Shown: positions 39,319 to 49,170 of the stretch, in pieces
How positions within the stretch are numbered: position 1 is the stretch's first letter
How the letters are laid out: every line of letters begins with the position of its first letter
Assembly: GCF_900638385.1 (NCBI RefSeq)
Contig: NZ_LR134510.1
Span: 558,001-622,000 of the forward strand
Reading direction: 5' to 3'
Length of the DNA: 64,000 bases
From: Actinobacillus delphinicola
Lineage (GTDB): Bacteria; Pseudomonadota; Gammaproteobacteria; Enterobacterales; Pasteurellaceae
Translations under genes and position numbers: made by a program
Notes under the pieces: generated by a model
Seen by the model: the letters and a program-made list of their open reading frames with translations, nothing else
What the model was told of the DNA's origin: nothing
Database searches by the model: none

Positions 39319-40617
39319 CTAAAACGCAAGAAATGGCGATATACAAAGCAGAATCCCCGTTGCAATAATGATATAAAGTGCAATGCCTTTATATTTATGC
39401 AGAGCAGGAACTTTATAGGTTAAATAAGCGGGAATTAAGCATCCAACCATACCAAAAATAGGGCTACAAATTGAAGTAAAACTTAATACTGGTGCATTTA
39501 ATACAATCGCACTCCAGGAAAGTAAAATTGTAAAGAGAATGATGCCATAACGGACATAATTCGGATTAATTTTCTCCTCTGATATTATTCGTCTTAGTCC
39601 ATTCATCGCAAGTCCTTGGCATGCTTCTCTGAACCCCAAATACACGCCAAAATATGCCGTCATAACAGCAAAAACATTTAATATTAAACTCAATAATTTC
39701 AATGTGTCTCCACTCATTCCCTGAGCTACTAATGCTAACGCAGAAATATTTTGCTTATAAGCACTTACTGCTTGTTCGTGACTAATGGCTAACGTGAAAG
39801 AAACTGCATAAAAAAATACAACAGTAAATAAAATGATAAATGAGATGCGCATTGCTCTCATTGCTTTATAACGAGCCACAGCAATAGATTTTTCACGGCT
39901 ACGATAAGAAATTACCATTGGACTTAGGCTTTGAATAAATAGAATAGAAGTCAAAGTAAATGGCAACATGACAACAGAATTTTTTAACAATAATGGTGTA
40001 GCGGGTATTGCACCAATATTACTTAAATTCCACTTACTTACCATTAATAATCCTAAAATGGCTACCACGCTAATTTTGGTTAAAACCATAAAGGAAGATA
40101 TTCTAAATAGAAATTTTTCTCCTTGCGATGCCAACGTCACCAAAATACAAATTAATACTAATCCATAAAATGGATTTTCTGACCATAAGGTTTTAGTCAA
40201 ACCAAAACTTTGCAGAAAAGATGCGGTATCATTGGTGATGGCGGTTGAATAAACAAATACCCAAATTAACAACATTAAAAAATAGAGTAATCCTAAAAAT
40301 GCTCCCCAGTTCTTGCCTAAATATCCCGCAATTACGCTTGGGTAATCTTCACATTTTGGCGAGGTCGCTAAGGTATTGATGAATAATCGTTGAAAAAGAT
40401 AAATCGCTGGATAGCCTAATACGGATGACAATAAGAAAACCCACAATCCCATCAGACCAACTTGTACGGGTAAAAATACAATACCCGCACCAATAGCCAT
40501 TCCAATACTTAATATAATCCAGCCCCAATCTGTACTATCAAAACGGATTGCTTCTTTCCATTCAATACTATTTTTATCTGGAATACTATCTTGCAATTCC
40601 TTATGAGTGATTCCCAT
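39319..40617 (-). CDS. HAAAP-family amino acid transporter, CyuP/YhaO-like
   Basis: Inner-membrane symporter of 432 aa with about eleven hydrophobic helices. It belongs to the hydroxy/aromatic amino acid permease family (SdaC, TdcC, YhaO): GWIILSIGMAIGAGIVFLPVQ is the N-terminal signature. Because it sits beside a cysteine desulfidase gene, as yhaO beside yhaM in E. coli, cysteine (or serine) is the likely substrate. GGAGGG precedes the ATG. It converges on the regulator gene with only a 22-bp gap. Confidence 0.85.
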   Translation of the reverse strand: MGITHKELQDSIPDKNSIEWKEAIRFDSTDWGWIILSIGMAIGAGIVFLPVQVGLMGLWVFLLSSVLGYPAIYLFQRLFINTLATSPKCEDYPSVIAGYLGKNWGAFLGLLYFLMLLIWVFVYSTAITNDTASFLQSFGLTKTLWSENPFYGLVLICILVTLASQGEKFLFRISSFMVLTKISVVAILGLLMVSKWNLSNIGAIPATPLLLKNSVVMLPFTLTSILFIQSLSPMVISYRSREKSIAVARYKAMRAMRISFIILFTVVFFYAVSFTLAISHEQAVSAYKQNISALALVAQGMSGDTLKLLSLILNVFAVMTAYFGVYLGFREACQGLAMNGLRRIISEEKINPNYVRYGIILFTILLSWSAIVLNAPVLSFTSICSPIFGMVGCLIPAYLTYKVPALHKYKGIALYIIIATGILLCISPFLAF

Positions 40618-40874
40618 ATACCCTCCAAATTATTTAATTTAATAAAAATAAGATAGTTATAATGATTATATTTTTATAATGTTATCTAAAATTCTATCTA
40701 CTAAATAGAAATTTATATTTAGTAGAAAGAATTATACGAAACTATCACATTTTAATTTATGGGAGAGATCACACTTTGCTGAATTAATATTCAATTACTT
40801 TTTTGCGGAATGATTTATTTTTTTAGGAATGCTAAAATGAAAAAAGGCCGCTATTAAAGCGACCTTTCAGAATT
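40618..40874. other. Intergenic region upstream of the transporter
   Basis: About 257 bp of AT-rich sequence between the transporter start and tRNA-Asn. The stretch AAAAAGGCCGCTATTAAAGCGACCTTT near 40841-40867 can fold as a hairpin and may end the tRNA transcript. Nothing else recognised. Confidence 0.5.
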
Positions 40875-40950
40875 TGGCTCCTCCTGCTGGACTTGAACCA
40901 GCGACATACGGATTAACAGTCCGCCGTTCTACCGACTGAACTAAGGAGGA
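40875..40950 (-). tRNA. tRNA-Asn (GUU)
   Basis: 76 nt with CCA. Begins TCCTCCTTAGTTCAG, anticodon loop CTGTTAA (GUU), T-loop GTTCAAG. Second gene of a two-tRNA unit. Confidence 0.97.
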
Positions 40951-40954
40951 ATAG

Positions 40955-41030
40955 TGGTGCCTCGAGGCGGAATCGAACCACCGACACGGGGATTTTCAAT
41001 CCCCTGCTCTACCGACTGAGCTATCGAGGC
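40955..41030 (-). tRNA. tRNA-Phe (GAA)
   Basis: 76 nt with CCA. Begins GCCTCGATAGCTCAG, anticodon loop TTGAAAA (GAA), T-loop GTTCGAT. Only 4 nt from tRNA-Asn. Confidence 0.97.
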
Positions 41031-41080
41031 AACGTTGCGTATCAGTGTTTTAATTACTGCGTAACGTCTCAACGGGGCTT

Positions 41081-41109
41081 ATTAAACGATTTTTCAGTCC
41101 CTAAGTCAA
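41081..41109 (-). promoter_or_regulatory. Promoter of tRNA-Phe/Asn operon
   Basis: Minus strand TTGACT (41109-41104), 17-nt spacer, TTTAAT (41086-41081), followed by a CCCCG-containing discriminator. The remaining 41110-41251 up to pdxY shows nothing recognisable. Confidence 0.78.
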
Positions 41110-41251
41110 CAATAATTTTAAAAAAAATCGTTTTTTTTTATTGTTTGAATAATTTATGATCTTAATGTTTATATAATAAACTTTAAGCGACCATTTTTTA
41201 TATATCTTTTGCAAAGCCCCGTTACTTTTTTTATATTTTTATTAATTTTTC

Positions 41252-42112
41252 CTAAGCAACTTTCACTGCTTTATAGTGACAAGTTGGATTAAGAATTTCA
41301 TTTCTTGCTGCAATTATCTGCAATTCATACAATTCAGACTGTGAAGTTAATCTCATTACTTCATTAACTGCGTTTGCAGTATGCTCAAAAGCTTCAATAT
41401 CTGATTTTCCATTTAATAAATTCGCTAAGAAAATACCAGACGTAAGATCGCCAACACCAACAGGTTGTAATTTAAAAGCATAAAGTGGGCGTGTAATATG
41501 CCAAATACCATCAGTGGTACCAAGTAACATCTCGAAAGTATCTTTTTCTTTTCCAACATTACTTAAATGTTTCACTAAAACTTTTTTAACCCCTTTTGCA
41601 AGAATCGTTTTTACCGCAGTAATCGCTTGTTCAAAATTTTCTACGGGTTGTCCACTAATAACTCGAAGCTCTACAAGATTTGGCGCAAGAATATCCGCTT
41701 CAGGAACAGCCAACTCACAAAGAGCTTCCTTAACACCCTCAGCGACAATACAACCTTTATCAGGATGTCCCATAACAGGATCACACAGATAAATCGCTTC
41801 AGGGTTTGCTTTTTTCACTTCATGCACAACATCAATGATTTCTTGTACCTGATCAGCCGAGCCCATATATCCTGATAAAACGGCATTACAGAGTTTTAAT
41901 CTATCAATCCCTAAAATACCCTGAACAATTTCACCGATAAGTCCTTTTGGTAATACTTCACCCTTCCATTTACCATATTGAGTATGGTTAGAAAATTGTA
42001 CGGTATTCAATGCCCATACATCTGCACCAAGAAGTTGCATTGGAAACGTAGCAGCCTTATTACCCGCATAACCAAATACAACATGTGATTGAATAGATAA
42101 AATATGCTTCAT
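41252..42112 (-). CDS. pdxY: Pyridoxal kinase PdxY
   Basis: Ribokinase-fold kinase phosphorylating pyridoxal for PLP salvage (286 aa; E. coli 287). [22 protein letters not shown] is the N-terminal signature and [14 protein letters not shown] the anion-hole/catalytic Asp motif. ATG 42112 with AGGAAG upstream is chosen over a start 15 nt earlier. Lies downstream of accA on the same strand, with a terminator hairpin between. Confidence 0.95.
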   Translation of the reverse strand: MKHILSIQSHVVFGYAGNKAATFPMQLLGADVWALNTVQFSNHTQYGKWKGEVLPKGLIGEIVQGILGIDRLKLCNAVLSGYMGSADQVQEIIDVVHEVKKANPEAIYLCDPVMGHPDKGCIVAEGVKEALCELAVPEADILAPNLVELRVISGQPVENFEQAITAVKTILAKGVKKVLVKHLSNVGKEKDTFEMLLGTTDGIWHITRPLYAFKLQPVGVGDLTSGIFLANLLNGKSDIEAFEHTANAVNEVMRLTSQSELYELQIIAARNEILNPTCHYKAVKVA

Positions 42113-42145
42113 AGTTTTCTTCCTCATCGTTAGAAGTTATCCATA

Positions 42146-42180
42146 AAAATAAAGTGCGACATAATGCCACACTTTATTTT
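42146..42180 (-). terminator. Terminator after accA (eroded uptake-signal pair)
   Basis: AAAATAAAGTG (42146-42156) and CACTTTATTTT (42170-42180) form the stem, T-rich on the minus strand. The arms read AAAGTGCGAC and GCCACACTTT, each two bases off an inverted pair of extended Haemophilus uptake signals. Confidence 0.72.
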
Positions 42181-42190
42181 CATTCAATGC

Positions 42191-43144
42191 TTAACAGTAT
42201 CCGTAATTCATCAATCGTTGATAACGTCTTTCTTGTAAAGTATTTGTATCAAATTGACGTAATTCAGCTAATTCTTTCACTAGACAAATTTTTAAATTCT
42301 CAGCCATTTGTTTGTGATCTCGATGAGCACCACCTAACGGTTCTGGAACAATGTTGTCAATCAATTCAAGTTCTAACAATCTTGGTGCTGTAATACCTAA
42401 TGCTTCTGCTGCGGTTGAGGCTTTATCTGCACTTTTCCATAAAATGGATGCACAACCTTCAGGAGAAATCACAGAATATGTGCTGTATTGCAACATATTA
42501 ACTGTATCACCCACACCAATTGCTAATGCACCGCCAGAACCACCTTCACCAATAACAGTGCAAATTACGGGAACTTTCAAAGTTGACATTTCACGTAGAT
42601 TTCGTGCAATTGCCTCAGCTTGTCCACGTTCTTCAGCGCCAACCCCTGGATAAGCTCCTGGAGTATCAATAAAGGTAAAGATAGGTAAGTTAAAACGTTC
42701 TGCTAATTGCATTAATCGAAGTGCTTTTCGATAGCCTTCTGGCGCAGGCATACCAAAATTACGTGCGATTTTATCTTTCGTACAACGCCCTTTTTGATGC
42801 CCAATAACCATAACAGGTTCACCATCTAGACGAGCGAGTCCACCAACAATCGCTTTATCATTAGCAAAAGCACGATCGCCTGCTAATTCTTGGAAATCAG
42901 TAAAAATTTCTTTGATATAATCCAAAGTGTACGGACGATTCGGATGTCGTGCTAATTTAGATACTTGCCAAGCATCTAAATGAGAAAAAATTTTCTGCGT
43001 CAATTCAGTACTTTTCTTCTGTAAACGCGCGATTTCATCATCTAAATCTAATTTTTCATCTTTATGAGTTACATTACGTAAAGCATCAATTTTTGCTTCT
43101 AATTCTGCAATCGGTAACTCAAAATCTAGGTAATCTTGTTGCAT
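42191..43144 (-). CDS. accA: Acetyl-CoA carboxylase carboxyltransferase subunit alpha
   Basis: Alpha half of the carboxyltransferase making malonyl-CoA (317 aa). [13 protein letters not shown] begins the conserved N-terminus; [18 protein letters not shown] and [16 protein letters not shown] form the crotonase-fold active site. The 35-residue extension of the open frame to 43249 is rejected: homologues start at [11 protein letters not shown], and the extension is basic and low in conservation. An AAAGTGC-AC-GCACTTT palindrome lies at 43168-43183 just upstream of the start. Confidence 0.95.
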   Translation of the reverse strand: MQQDYLDFELPIAELEAKIDALRNVTHKDEKLDLDDEIARLQKKSTELTQKIFSHLDAWQVSKLARHPNRPYTLDYIKEIFTDFQELAGDRAFANDKAIVGGLARLDGEPVMVIGHQKGRCTKDKIARNFGMPAPEGYRKALRLMQLAERFNLPIFTFIDTPGAYPGVGAEERGQAEAIARNLREMSTLKVPVICTVIGEGGSGGALAIGVGDTVNMLQYSTYSVISPEGCASILWKSADKASTAAEALGITAPRLLELELIDNIVPEPLGGAHRDHKQMAENLKICLVKELAELRQFDTNTLQERRYQRLMNYGYC

Positions 43145-43399
43145 TTTATCGTCCAATGTCAAAAAAAGTGCACGCACTTTAGCAAGATTTTTGTGCCTGT
43201 GCAATGATTTAGCAATTAGTTTAAAAAACAATCTATTTCGAACCATCATAGCTTTTTCCTTGAAGAAAAGGAATCTTTTTTCAAGGTTGATAAAAAGTTT
43301 TTCATTTCATTTATTCACTGCTCAAAGCATGATTTTAAATTAGAGTTTTCTTCATATTTGTGGCATACTCGACCGCTATTTAATCTGATGAGAAAAATC

Positions 43400-43807
43400 A
43401 TGCGAATTTTACACACTATGCTTCGTGTCGGCGATTTAGACCGCTCTCTTACCTTCTATCAAAATGCGTTAGGTATGCGTTTATTACGTACCAGTGAAAA
43501 TCCTGAATATCGCTATACTCTCGCTTACCTCGGTTACGGTGATGAGGAAAACAGTGCTGTTTTAGAACTCACTTATAACTGGGATGAAGATAAATATGAC
43601 CTCGGTACAGGTTTTGGACATATTGCGATCGGTGTTGATGATATTTTTAAATTCTGTGAAAAAGTCGTTCAATCAGGCGGTAAAATTACTCGGGCACCAG
43701 GTGCTGTAAAAGGTGGGACAACCATTATTGCCTTCGCCGAAGATCCTGATGGCTATAAAATTGAATTTATCGAAAATAAAATGGCGCAAGCAGGATTAGG
43801 AAATTAA
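43400..43807 (+). CDS. gloA: Lactoylglutathione lyase (glyoxalase I)
   Basis: Metalloenzyme removing methylglyoxal (135 aa, family length). Metal ligands are visible in the expected places: [13 protein letters not shown] (His5), Glu in VLELTYN, His in GFGHIAIGV and Glu in KIEFIE. Starts at ATG 43400 (MRILHTML); the 14-residue extension is rejected. rnt follows after 9 nt, the same pairing as in H. influenzae (HI0323-HI0324). Confidence 0.96.
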   Translation: MRILHTMLRVGDLDRSLTFYQNALGMRLLRTSENPEYRYTLAYLGYGDEENSAVLELTYNWDEDKYDLGTGFGHIAIGVDDIFKFCEKVVQSGGKITRAPGAVKGGTTIIAFAEDPDGYKIEFIENKMAQAGLGN

Positions 43808-43816
43808 GGAATCGCA

Positions 43817-44479
43817 ATGACAGAACAATTAAACGAAGTACCGACAGAAGATCCCAACCTTTTAAAAAATCGATTCCGTGGATTTTTCCCTGTGGTTATT
43901 GATGTTGAAACTGGCGGACTCAATGCTAAAACGGACGCATTACTTGAGATTGCCGCTATTACACTTAAAGTCGATGAAAATGGTATGCTTTGCCCAGACA
44001 AAGTTTTCCATGCGCATATTTCGCCATTTGAAGGGGCTAATCTTAACCCTGATTCATTAAAAATTAATGGTATTAATGTCGATGATCCACTTCGCCAAGC
44101 CATTGATGAAGGCGATGCATTGCGTGAAATGTTTAAACTAATTCGTCATGAACAAAAAGCTGCAGGCTGTCAACGTTCAGTTGTGGTTGCTCACAATGCG
44201 ACATTCGATCAAAGTTTCTTAATGGAAGCGGTGGAAAGAGCGAAAGTAAAACGTAATCCATTCCACCCTTTTGCAATTTTTGATACGGCAAGTATGGCAG
44301 GATTGATGTTTGGGCAAACCGTTTTAGTCAAGGCATGCCAATGTGCGGCAATTCCGTTTGATCATAAACAGGCTCACGGTGCATTATATGATACCGAACG
44401 TACAGCAGAGCTTTTTTGTTATATGGTGAATTATTTAAAAAATCTTGGTGGTTTTCCACATACACCAATCTGTAAATAA
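43817..44479 (+). CDS. rnt: Ribonuclease T
   Basis: DEDD-family 3'-5' exonuclease trimming tRNA and other stable RNA 3' ends (220 aa). Exo motifs: [11 protein letters not shown] (DxE), [10 protein letters not shown], and [13 protein letters not shown] with the DEDDh His/Asp. AAGGAATCGCA precedes the ATG. Probably cotranscribed with gloA. Confidence 0.96.
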   Translation: MTEQLNEVPTEDPNLLKNRFRGFFPVVIDVETGGLNAKTDALLEIAAITLKVDENGMLCPDKVFHAHISPFEGANLNPDSLKINGINVDDPLRQAIDEGDALREMFKLIRHEQKAAGCQRSVVVAHNATFDQSFLMEAVERAKVKRNPFHPFAIFDTASMAGLMFGQTVLVKACQCAAIPFDHKQAHGALYDTERTAELFCYMVNYLKNLGGFPHTPICK

Positions 44480-44486
44480 TTTTGAT

Positions 44487-44514
44487 TACGCCCCGATTTT
44501 CGGAAAAATTTATT
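44487..44514 (+). repeat. Dispersed ACGCC repeat, single copy
   Basis: TACGCCCCGATTTTCGG followed by AAAAATTTATT, 7 bp after the rnt stop. Confidence 0.75.
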
Positions 44515-44521
44515 GTTTTAC

Positions 44522-44552
44522 TAGACATCAAAAATATTTACAGGTATATAAT
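44522..44552 (+). promoter_or_regulatory. Probable sigma-70 promoter of the leader
   Basis: TAGACA (44522-44527) and TATAAT (44547-44552) with a 19-nt spacer; predicted start near 44559, about 25 nt before the small ORF. Confidence 0.5.
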
Positions 44553-44583
44553 GAATAAATTTTTAATTTAAAGGAATTATTTT

Positions 44584-44694
44584 ATGCCATCGGCAGATTT
44601 ATATAGTCAAAATTTTCAGGCGCTGCGTTGCGATTTTGCAATTAAGGTAAATCAGCAATGCGGCTATCCCCATCATCTTTTGTCATTCCATTAG
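44584..44694 (+). CDS. Small ORF, possible His-containing leader peptide
   Basis: 36 codons beginning MPSADLYSQN and ending YPHHLLSFH. AAAGGAATTATTTT gives a good Shine-Dalgarno at correct spacing, and a promoter lies just upstream. Three of the last seven codons are His, and a short stem-loop begins at the stop codon. The downstream gene is a transporter of a family proposed to include histidine permeases, so a histidine-attenuation leader is plausible. I do not recognise the peptide; it could also be a fragment of a lost gene. Confidence 0.45.
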   Translation: MPSADLYSQNFQALRCDFAIKVNQQCGYPHHLLSFH

Positions 44695-44790
44695 ACCCCC
44701 TTAGCAGGTCTAGCGTAGTAATTTTCTCTAAATTATTATTTTATTTTCAATAAGTTAACCATATTTTAATACATATTATAAGGATAAAAG

Positions 44791-46149
44791 ATGTTACTTT
44801 TTAATCCAGTAATACTTTCTATTATTGTATTGCTGATACTTAGCTTACTACGTGTAAATGTCGTGTTGGCATTAGTACTTTCTGCATTACTCGCAGGTTT
44901 TACCAGTGATATTGGTATCACCAACACCATCAATACTTTTGTAAACGGTTTAGGTGGGGGTGCACAAGTTGCTATGAACTATGCAATTCTTGGTGCTTTT
45001 GCTGTTGCAATTTCCCGTTCTGGTATTACCGATTTACTTGCTTATAAAGTTATTCACCATATGGGGAAACGCCCTACGGGTAAATCAGTAGCATATTTAA
45101 AATATATTTTATTAGCAATCTTACTGGCTTTCTCGATTTCATCTCAAAACGTGATTCCAGTGCATATTGCGTTTATTCCAATCATGGTACCGCCACTCAT
45201 TTCCATTTTTAACCGTTTAAAATTGGACCGCCGTGCAGTTGCCTGTGTGCTTACCTTTGGTTTGACCGCAACTTATATGTGGCTACCCGTTGGCTTTGGT
45301 AAAATCTTCATTGAAAGCATTCTCGTAAAAAATATTAACATTGCGGGTGCGCCTTATGGATTACACACCGATGTTAGCCAAGTAACTATGGCAATGACTA
45401 TTCCTGTTCTAGGAATGTTATTAGGGCTTTTAGTGGCGGTATTTATTTCTTACCGTAAACCTCGTCACTACACCAGTACCGTTGAGGCACCATCACTTGA
45501 AGTGATTGATCGTCAAATTAAAAGTATCAAAAAATCACACGTTATTATTGCGTTAGTTGCAATTTTAGTGACTTTCTCATTACAACTTATTACCTCATCG
45601 ACAATTATTGGCGGTGTAGCAGGATTAGTGATTTTTGGACTAGGCGGTGTATTTAAACTAAAAGAAAGTAACGATATCTTCCACGAAGGTTTAACTTTAA
45701 TGGCAATGATTGGTTTTGTTATGATTGCTGCTTCTGGTTTCGCTGCCGTGATTAATGCTACAGGTTCTGTGCAAACTTTGGTGGCGACCTTAAGCCACGG
45801 CGTAGGTCCACACAGTAAAGGTGTTGCGGCATTCTTAATGCTAATAATCGGGTTGTTCATTACCATGGGTATCGGTTCATCTTTCTCAACTGTACCAATT
45901 ATTACCTCTGTGTATGTACCACTTTGCATTAGTTTAGGTTTCTCTCCTCTTGCTACGGTGGTAATCGTAGGCGTTTCTGCTGCATTAGGTGATGCAGGCT
46001 CACCAGCTTCAGATTCCACTTTAGGACCAACATCTGGTTTAAATATCGATGGCGAACACGACCATATTTGGGATACCGTAGTACCAACGTTTATTCACTA
46101 TAATATTCCATTGCTCGTTTTTGGTTGGATCGCTGCAATGACACTTTAA
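44791..46149 (+). CDS. Na+/H+ antiporter-family transporter (HI0325/YuiF-like)
   Basis: Polytopic inner-membrane transporter, 452 aa, about eleven to twelve helices, of the NhaC/YuiF type. Conserved glycine- and serine-rich stretches include SSQNVIPVHIAFIPIMVPPL and GDAGSPASDSTLGPTSGLN. Relatives are annotated either as Na+/H+ antiporters or as predicted amino-acid (histidine) permeases; the His-rich small ORF upstream favours the latter, by inference only. AAGGATAAAAG precedes the ATG; a hairpin follows the stop. Confidence 0.8.
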   Translation: MLLFNPVILSIIVLLILSLLRVNVVLALVLSALLAGFTSDIGITNTINTFVNGLGGGAQVAMNYAILGAFAVAISRSGITDLLAYKVIHHMGKRPTGKSVAYLKYILLAILLAFSISSQNVIPVHIAFIPIMVPPLISIFNRLKLDRRAVACVLTFGLTATYMWLPVGFGKIFIESILVKNINIAGAPYGLHTDVSQVTMAMTIPVLGMLLGLLVAVFISYRKPRHYTSTVEAPSLEVIDRQIKSIKKSHVIIALVAILVTFSLQLITSSTIIGGVAGLVIFGLGGVFKLKESNDIFHEGLTLMAMIGFVMIAASGFAAVINATGSVQTLVATLSHGVGPHSKGVAAFLMLIIGLFITMGIGSSFSTVPIITSVYVPLCISLGFSPLATVVIVGVSAALGDAGSPASDSTLGPTSGLNIDGEHDHIWDTVVPTFIHYNIPLLVFGWIAAMTL

Positions 46150-46157
46150 TTAAACAA

Positions 46158-46184
46158 ATACAAGGGCAATTTATGCCCTTGTAT
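46158..46184 (+). terminator. Hairpin after the transporter gene
   Basis: Perfect 11-bp stem ATACAAGGGCA / TGCCCTTGTAT, loop 5 nt. The T-run is poor and recJ starts 13 nt later, so read-through may feed recJ. Confidence 0.6.
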
Positions 46185-46197
46185 CTTAAGATGCACT

Positions 46198-47925
46198 ATG
46201 AAAAGAGAACAAAAACTCATTAAACGTCGTCCTATTCCAATAGGTGACAAAATCTGTGAACATCCACTCCTTGATCGCATTTATCGTGCTCGCCATGTGA
46301 ATACAAGCGTAGAACTCGATCGTTCTTTTGGAAAATTACTCCCACCCAATCTCCTTTCTGAGATTGGACAAGGCGTAGCATTACTCATTGATGCCCTTGA
46401 TAAACAATCTAATATCATCATTGTTGGCGATTTTGATGCAGATGGTGCCACAAGTACCGCATTAATGATGGATGCACTTTCTCAACTTGGTTTTAAAAAT
46501 CTAAGTTATCTGATTCCAAACCGCTTTGATCAGGGCTATGGATTAAGTTTAGATGTGGCTGAAATGGCTGTTGCAAGCCAAGCAGGTTTAGTCATTACGG
46601 TTGATAATGGGATTTCTTCACTAGAAGGGGTCGCTTTTCTAAAACAACATAATGTAAAAGTGCTTATCACAGATCACCATCTTCCTGGGGAAAATCTCCC
46701 CATTGCAGATTGCATCATCAATCCAAACCTTCACGATTCGACTTTTCCATCTAAAGCCTTAGCAGGCGTTGGTGTGGCATTTTATTTAATGCTGGCAGTG
46801 CGTGCGAAATTACGAGAATTAAAAAAATTCGATCAACAATCTCAACCGCATTTTCTTGATCTACTCGATCTCGTTGCCTTGGGTACGATTGCTGATGTCG
46901 TACCTCTAGACCAAAATAACCGTATTCTTGCCTTCCAAGGCTTGGGACAAATCAAAAAGGGACATTGCCGCCCTGGTATTCAGGCATTAATTGAAGTTGC
47001 ACATCGTAATCGTGAAAAATTAACCGCTGGCGATTTAGGATTTGCGATTGCTCCTCGCCTAAATGCTGCGGGGCGATTAGATAACATGTCTGCTGGGGTT
47101 GAGCTTCTATTGTGTAAAGAAATGGAAAAGGCCCGTGCTTTAGCTTATGACTTAGACGCTTTAAATCAAGCACGTCGCGAAATAGAAAGTGGCATGAAAG
47201 AAGAAGCCCTTAGACTTTGTCAAAATATGCCTAACTTTGAACAAGACTTGCCTTACGCTATTGCACTTTATCAAGCTGATTGGCACCAAGGTGTACTTGG
47301 TATTTTGGCCTCTCGCATTAAAGATAAATATCATCGTCCAACCATTGCCTTTGCCGATGATAAAGAAGGTATTCTTCGTGGTTCTGCTCGTTCTATTGAA
47401 GGTATCCATATCCGTGATATTTTAGAACGCGTAAACTCACTTTACCCTGATATGCTCGTTAAATTTGGTGGGCATGCCATGGCTGCAGGATTAAGTCTTA
47501 AAACAGAATATTTATCTGACTTCCAAAAAGCATTTAACCAAGTGGTAAAAGATTGGGTAAAAGATGATTCGATGCAAGGGATTATCTGGACTGATGGTGA
47601 GTTAACACCAGATTTACTTTCGATTTCAACGGCAGAATTAATTAATCAAGCTGGTCCATGGGGGCAGGCTTTCCCTGAGCCTATTTTTGAGGGTGAATTT
47701 AAAATTTTACAACAACGCCTCTTAAAGGATGCTCATTTAAAATTACTGATTGAGCCTAAAAATGGCGGACCATTACTAGATGCCATCGCTTTTAATATTG
47801 ATCGTAGTCTATATCCAGATTTATCATTAAAAGAAGTACGTCTTGTCTATAAATTAAATATTAACGAATTTCGTGGGCAACGTAATCTTCAACTCCTCGT
47901 TGAACATATTGAGCCTCTTAACTAA
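46198..47925 (+). CDS. recJ: Single-stranded-DNA-specific exonuclease RecJ
   Basis: 5'-3' ssDNA exonuclease for recombination and mismatch repair (575 aa). DHH-family motifs: VGDFDADGATSTA (motif I), VITVDNGISS (II), TDHHLPGE (III, DHH), and GGHAMAAGLSL of the DHHA1 domain. No clear Shine-Dalgarno; ATG 46198 begins MKREQKLIKRRP, fitting the family N-terminus. mtn follows after 15 nt. Confidence 0.95.
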   Translation: MKREQKLIKRRPIPIGDKICEHPLLDRIYRARHVNTSVELDRSFGKLLPPNLLSEIGQGVALLIDALDKQSNIIIVGDFDADGATSTALMMDALSQLGFKNLSYLIPNRFDQGYGLSLDVAEMAVASQAGLVITVDNGISSLEGVAFLKQHNVKVLITDHHLPGENLPIADCIINPNLHDSTFPSKALAGVGVAFYLMLAVRAKLRELKKFDQQSQPHFLDLLDLVALGTIADVVPLDQNNRILAFQGLGQIKKGHCRPGIQALIEVAHRNREKLTAGDLGFAIAPRLNAAGRLDNMSAGVELLLCKEMEKARALAYDLDALNQARREIESGMKEEALRLCQNMPNFEQDLPYAIALYQADWHQGVLGILASRIKDKYHRPTIAFADDKEGILRGSARSIEGIHIRDILERVNSLYPDMLVKFGGHAMAAGLSLKTEYLSDFQKAFNQVVKDWVKDDSMQGIIWTDGELTPDLLSISTAELINQAGPWGQAFPEPIFEGEFKILQQRLLKDAHLKLLIEPKNGGPLLDAIAFNIDRSLYPDLSLKEVRLVYKLNINEFRGQRNLQLLVEHIEPLN

Positions 47926-47940
47926 CAAGGAAATTTATTT

Positions 47941-48630
47941 ATGAAAATTGGAATTATCGGCGCTATGCCACAAGAAGTTGAAATTTTAGCAGGTCTTTTA
48001 GAAGACAAAACCGTGACTAAAATTGCTAACTGTACCCTTTATCAAGGAAAAATCGGTAATAAAGAAATTGCATTAATGCAATCAGGTATTGGTAAAGTTG
48101 CAGCTGCAATGGGTACAACCCTTCTTTTAAACATTGCAAAACCAGATTTAGTCTTGAATACGGGTTCAGCAGGTGGCGTGGGTGAAGGCTTAGCTGTTGG
48201 TGATGTGGTAATTTCTACCGAAACCGTTCACCACGATGCAGATGTTACTGCATTCGGCTATGCAAAAGGTCAACTTCCAGCATGCCCTGCTCGTTTCACT
48301 TCTGATGAAAATTTAGTAAAACAAATTGCAACTGTTGCAAAAGCACAAGGTCAACATATTAAATTTGGCTTGATTGCATCTGGTGATAGTTTCATTCAAG
48401 GTGGCGATGCGCTTATGCAAATTAAACGTGACTTTCCAGAAGTCTTAGCTGTTGAAATGGAAGCTGCTGCGATTGCTCAAGTTTGCGGGGCTTTTGCGGT
48501 GCCTTTCGTCGTCGTTCGTGCTATTTCAGATGCAGGTAATGGCGAAGCAAATATTTCTTTTGAAGAATTTTTACCAATTGCGGCGAAACAATCTTCAAAA
48601 ATGGTGTTAGCGTTACTCGAAACCCTTTAA
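47941..48630 (+). CDS. mtnN: 5'-methylthioadenosine/S-adenosylhomocysteine nucleosidase
   Basis: Hydrolyses MTA and SAH, recycling methionine and feeding AI-2 synthesis (229 aa). [25 protein letters not shown] and [12 protein letters not shown] (substrate-binding Met/Glu) plus [10 protein letters not shown] with the catalytic Asp are intact. AAGGAAATTTATTT precedes the ATG. Confidence 0.96.
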   Translation: MKIGIIGAMPQEVEILAGLLEDKTVTKIANCTLYQGKIGNKEIALMQSGIGKVAAAMGTTLLLNIAKPDLVLNTGSAGGVGEGLAVGDVVISTETVHHDADVTAFGYAKGQLPACPARFTSDENLVKQIATVAKAQGQHIKFGLIASGDSFIQGGDALMQIKRDFPEVLAVEMEAAAIAQVCGAFAVPFVVVRAISDAGNGEANISFEEFLPIAAKQSSKMVLALLETL

Positions 48631-48655
48631 TCTTTTCGTGAAATAGGAGTGCTTT

Positions 48656-49165
48656 ATGGCTGATCCACAAGTGAAATCACCGATGGATAGTTTGGACTAT
48701 CTTACTGTTATCATTTATCGTCTTGGCTATGTTTTAGCTACGATTATGGTTCCGCTATGCGTTATCCATCATGCTCAATCATACACAATTGGTGTATTAA
48801 TTGCCGCTACAATGCTGGCATCTAGTGTGCATCTCTACCTTAAGAATTATCGTATTCTTTTCCAGTATGCGATGTGGGTTGGACTTATTCTTTCTGTCAC
48901 GCATTACCATTGGCTAGCATTAGGTGCTGCATTCTTTGTAATCGGTGGACTATGTTTTAAAGAGTACTTTTGTTTCAGAGTATTTGGCTTAAATTACCAA
49001 CCTATTTTTATGGCATTGCTTTGGTTATCGCTTGTCTTACATTGGCAGGTAGTCAGCTATATTCTCGCAGTAATTGTGACTGTACTTTTACTGATTTTGA
49101 CTATTCAGAAATGGCGTATGCCACTTCATTTTGATATTGGTGATAAAAGCAAATATCAAATCTAA
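48656..49165 (+). CDS. Uncharacterised integral membrane protein (possibly DUF2301-like)
   Basis: 169-aa membrane protein with five or so hydrophobic segments between residues 20 and 150 and a short cytoplasmic-looking tail. I do not recognise it with certainty; the general form resembles the DUF2301 family. TAGGAGTGCTTT precedes the ATG. It lies 25 nt after mtnN and ends at a hairpin of the dispersed repeat, so it probably closes the recJ-mtnN transcript. No function can be assigned. Confidence 0.6.
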   Translation: MADPQVKSPMDSLDYLTVIIYRLGYVLATIMVPLCVIHHAQSYTIGVLIAATMLASSVHLYLKNYRILFQYAMWVGLILSVTHYHWLALGAAFFVIGGLCFKEYFCFRVFGLNYQPIFMALLWLSLVLHWQVVSYILAVIVTVLLLILTIQKWRMPLHFDIGDKSKYQI

Positions 49166-49170
49166 ATAAA

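Larger units (their letters stand above)
44480..44790 (+). other. Leader region before the 44791 transporter
   Basis: 311 bp without a conventional gene. It contains a copy of the dispersed repeat, a promoter-like pair (44522-44552), a 36-codon ORF with a good Shine-Dalgarno and a small stem TAGACC/GGTCTA (44692-44697, 44707-44712). The arrangement looks like a transcription-attenuation leader. Confidence 0.55.

Noticed and set aside
43145-43249. 35-residue N-terminal extension of accA
   Set aside because: AccA proteins begin at the [13 protein letters not shown] region; the extension is not conserved and overlaps probable promoter sequence.
45513-46019. 168-codon minus-strand ORF inside the 44791 transporter
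   Set aside because: Antisense shadow of a conserved membrane protein gene, with composition typical of mirrored hydrophobic codons.
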